Assembly (NCBI GenBank): GCA_017629925.1
Contig: JAGBWH010000215.1
Coordinates: forward strand, 1-7,220
DNA length: 7,220 nt
Direction: 5' to 3'
Origin: Clostridia bacterium
GTDB taxonomy: Bacteria; Bacillota; Clostridia; Oscillospirales; CAG-272
Position numbers and translations under genes: made by a program. The notes beneath the pieces are model-generated. The model was given only the letters and a program-made list of their open reading frames with translations. It made no database searches and was not told the DNA's origin. Position 1 is the stretch's first letter. The number at the start of each line of letters is the position of its first letter. Shown one piece after another: positions 6,662 through 7,220 of this stretch.

Positions 6662-7165
6662 ATGGCTCAATACATCATCGTCTCCGATATTCACGGCAGA
6701 GCCGACAGGCTTGCCCAAGTGATTTTACGCCATCCTGATGCGAAAGGTTTGATTTTTTTAGGGGATGGTGCAAAAGATATACTTTCCGTTCTTTGTCAAA
6801 ATCCCGCACTCCCCCTTTATGCGGTTTGTGGGAATTGCGATGATCTGCGCGAAAGCGAGGCGGAAACTGCATTTGTCGCAGAGCGCCTCCTTGTCCTCGA
6901 AGGCCACCGCATCTTTATGACACACGGCCATTTATATGGCGTAAAACATTCTCTCGATGACCTTCTCATCACAGGGGAAGCGCACCGTGCAGACATGATT
7001 TTATATGGCCACACACACCAGCCCTACGATGCCTATGACTCTGCACAAATCGGCGGTAGGCTCATGGCTGTGTTTAACCCCGGCAGTTTAGGTGACACTC
7101 GTGCCTATTATGGAATGCTCACCATTCACGGGGAGAGTATCATGGCGTCTCACGTTCAACTTTAA
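6662..7165 (+). CDS. YfcE/MJ0936-family metallophosphoesterase (phosphodiesterase)
   Basis: The 167-residue protein is a compact cytoplasmic calcineurin-like phosphoesterase of usual length for the family. The metal-binding motifs are in order: SDIHG (D9, H11), GDG (D35), GNCD (N58), THGH (H88, with H90) and GHTH (H117, H119), followed by NPGS (139-142). These are the ligands of a two-metal site, so hydrolase activity is expected. Relatives such as YfcE hydrolyse model phosphodiesters in vitro, usually with manganese, but the natural substrate is unclear. The ATG at 6662 is supported by AAAGGT at 6649-6654, seven bases upstream. The gene diverges from the small-protein operon and has its own candidate promoter; the next gene begins 23 bases after its stop, so the two are probably cotranscribed. 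In many Firmicutes such a gene lies near rdgB/rph, but those are not next to it here. Confidence 0.93.
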   Translation: MAQYIIVSDIHGRADRLAQVILRHPDAKGLIFLGDGAKDILSVLCQNPALPLYAVCGNCDDLRESEAETAFVAERLLVLEGHRIFMTHGHLYGVKHSLDDLLITGEAHRADMILYGHTHQPYDAYDSAQIGGRLMAVFNPGSLGDTRAYYGMLTIHGESIMASHVQL

Positions 7166-7188
7166 CGATCAAAAGAAAGGATAGCAAA

Positions 7189-7220
7189 ATGAAACCATTG
7201 CGAACTCCCACAGAAAGCAC
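7189..7220 (+). CDS. Start of an unidentified gene (partial, cut by the window edge)
   Basis: An ATG at 7189 is preceded by GAAAGGA (7175-7181) at a seven-base spacing, and the frame stays open to the right edge. Only MKPLRTPTES and the first two bases of another codon are visible, which is too little to name a family. The short gap after the phosphoesterase stop and the good ribosome binding site make it a likely second gene of the same transcript. Confidence 0.7.
   Translation, partial: MKPLRTPTES

Noticed and set aside
6574..6663. N-terminal extension of the 76-residue gene from an ATG at 6663
   Set aside because: It would run through the divergent promoter region and place a near-perfect ribosome binding site inside the coding sequence.

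Overview
The window looks like ordinary chromosome from a spore-forming-type Firmicute, most likely class Clostridia and possibly the Oscillospiraceae/Ruminococcaceae side. The reasons are a Gram-positive PolC-type replicase, the linkage of an RseP-like tail, ispG and polC, strong GGAGG-type ribosome binding sites, mid-range base composition, and three small proteins that resemble hypothetical families I associate with Clostridia. The genus cannot be fixed from the sequence alone. Almost every base is coding; the only sizeable gap is an 88-base divergent intergenic region.

Left part, + strand (1-5623): the last 22 codons of a membrane protein, probably the site-2 protease RseP, are followed by ispG (the MEP isoprenoid pathway iron-sulfur enzyme) and polC (the replicative DNA polymerase with built-in proofreading). 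Gaps are short, ribosome binding sites overlap or closely follow the upstream stop codons, and no promoter or terminator is visible between the genes. This fits the 3' end of a long envelope/isoprenoid/replication operon. All catalytic residues I could check in IspG and PolC are present.

Middle part, - strand (6573 down to 5643): three small genes form a tight operon that converges on polC with only 19 bases between the two stop codons. They encode a 76-residue protein, a 122-residue protein with a conserved-looking C-terminal helix region, and a 107-residue protein with an acidic linker and a C-terminal pair of hydrophobic segments. Their functions are unknown.

Right part, + strand (6662-7220): a divergently transcribed YfcE/MJ0936-type metallophosphoesterase is followed 23 bases later by the first 10 codons of an unidentified gene. 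The 88-base region between the phosphoesterase and the small-protein operon holds two candidate promoters on opposite strands whose -10 elements share the same bases. The leftward one also fits the sporulation sigma-K pattern. I see no mobile element, CRISPR array, structured RNA gene or clear sign of transfer. The parts most worth following up are the unknown three-gene operon and its shared promoter region.
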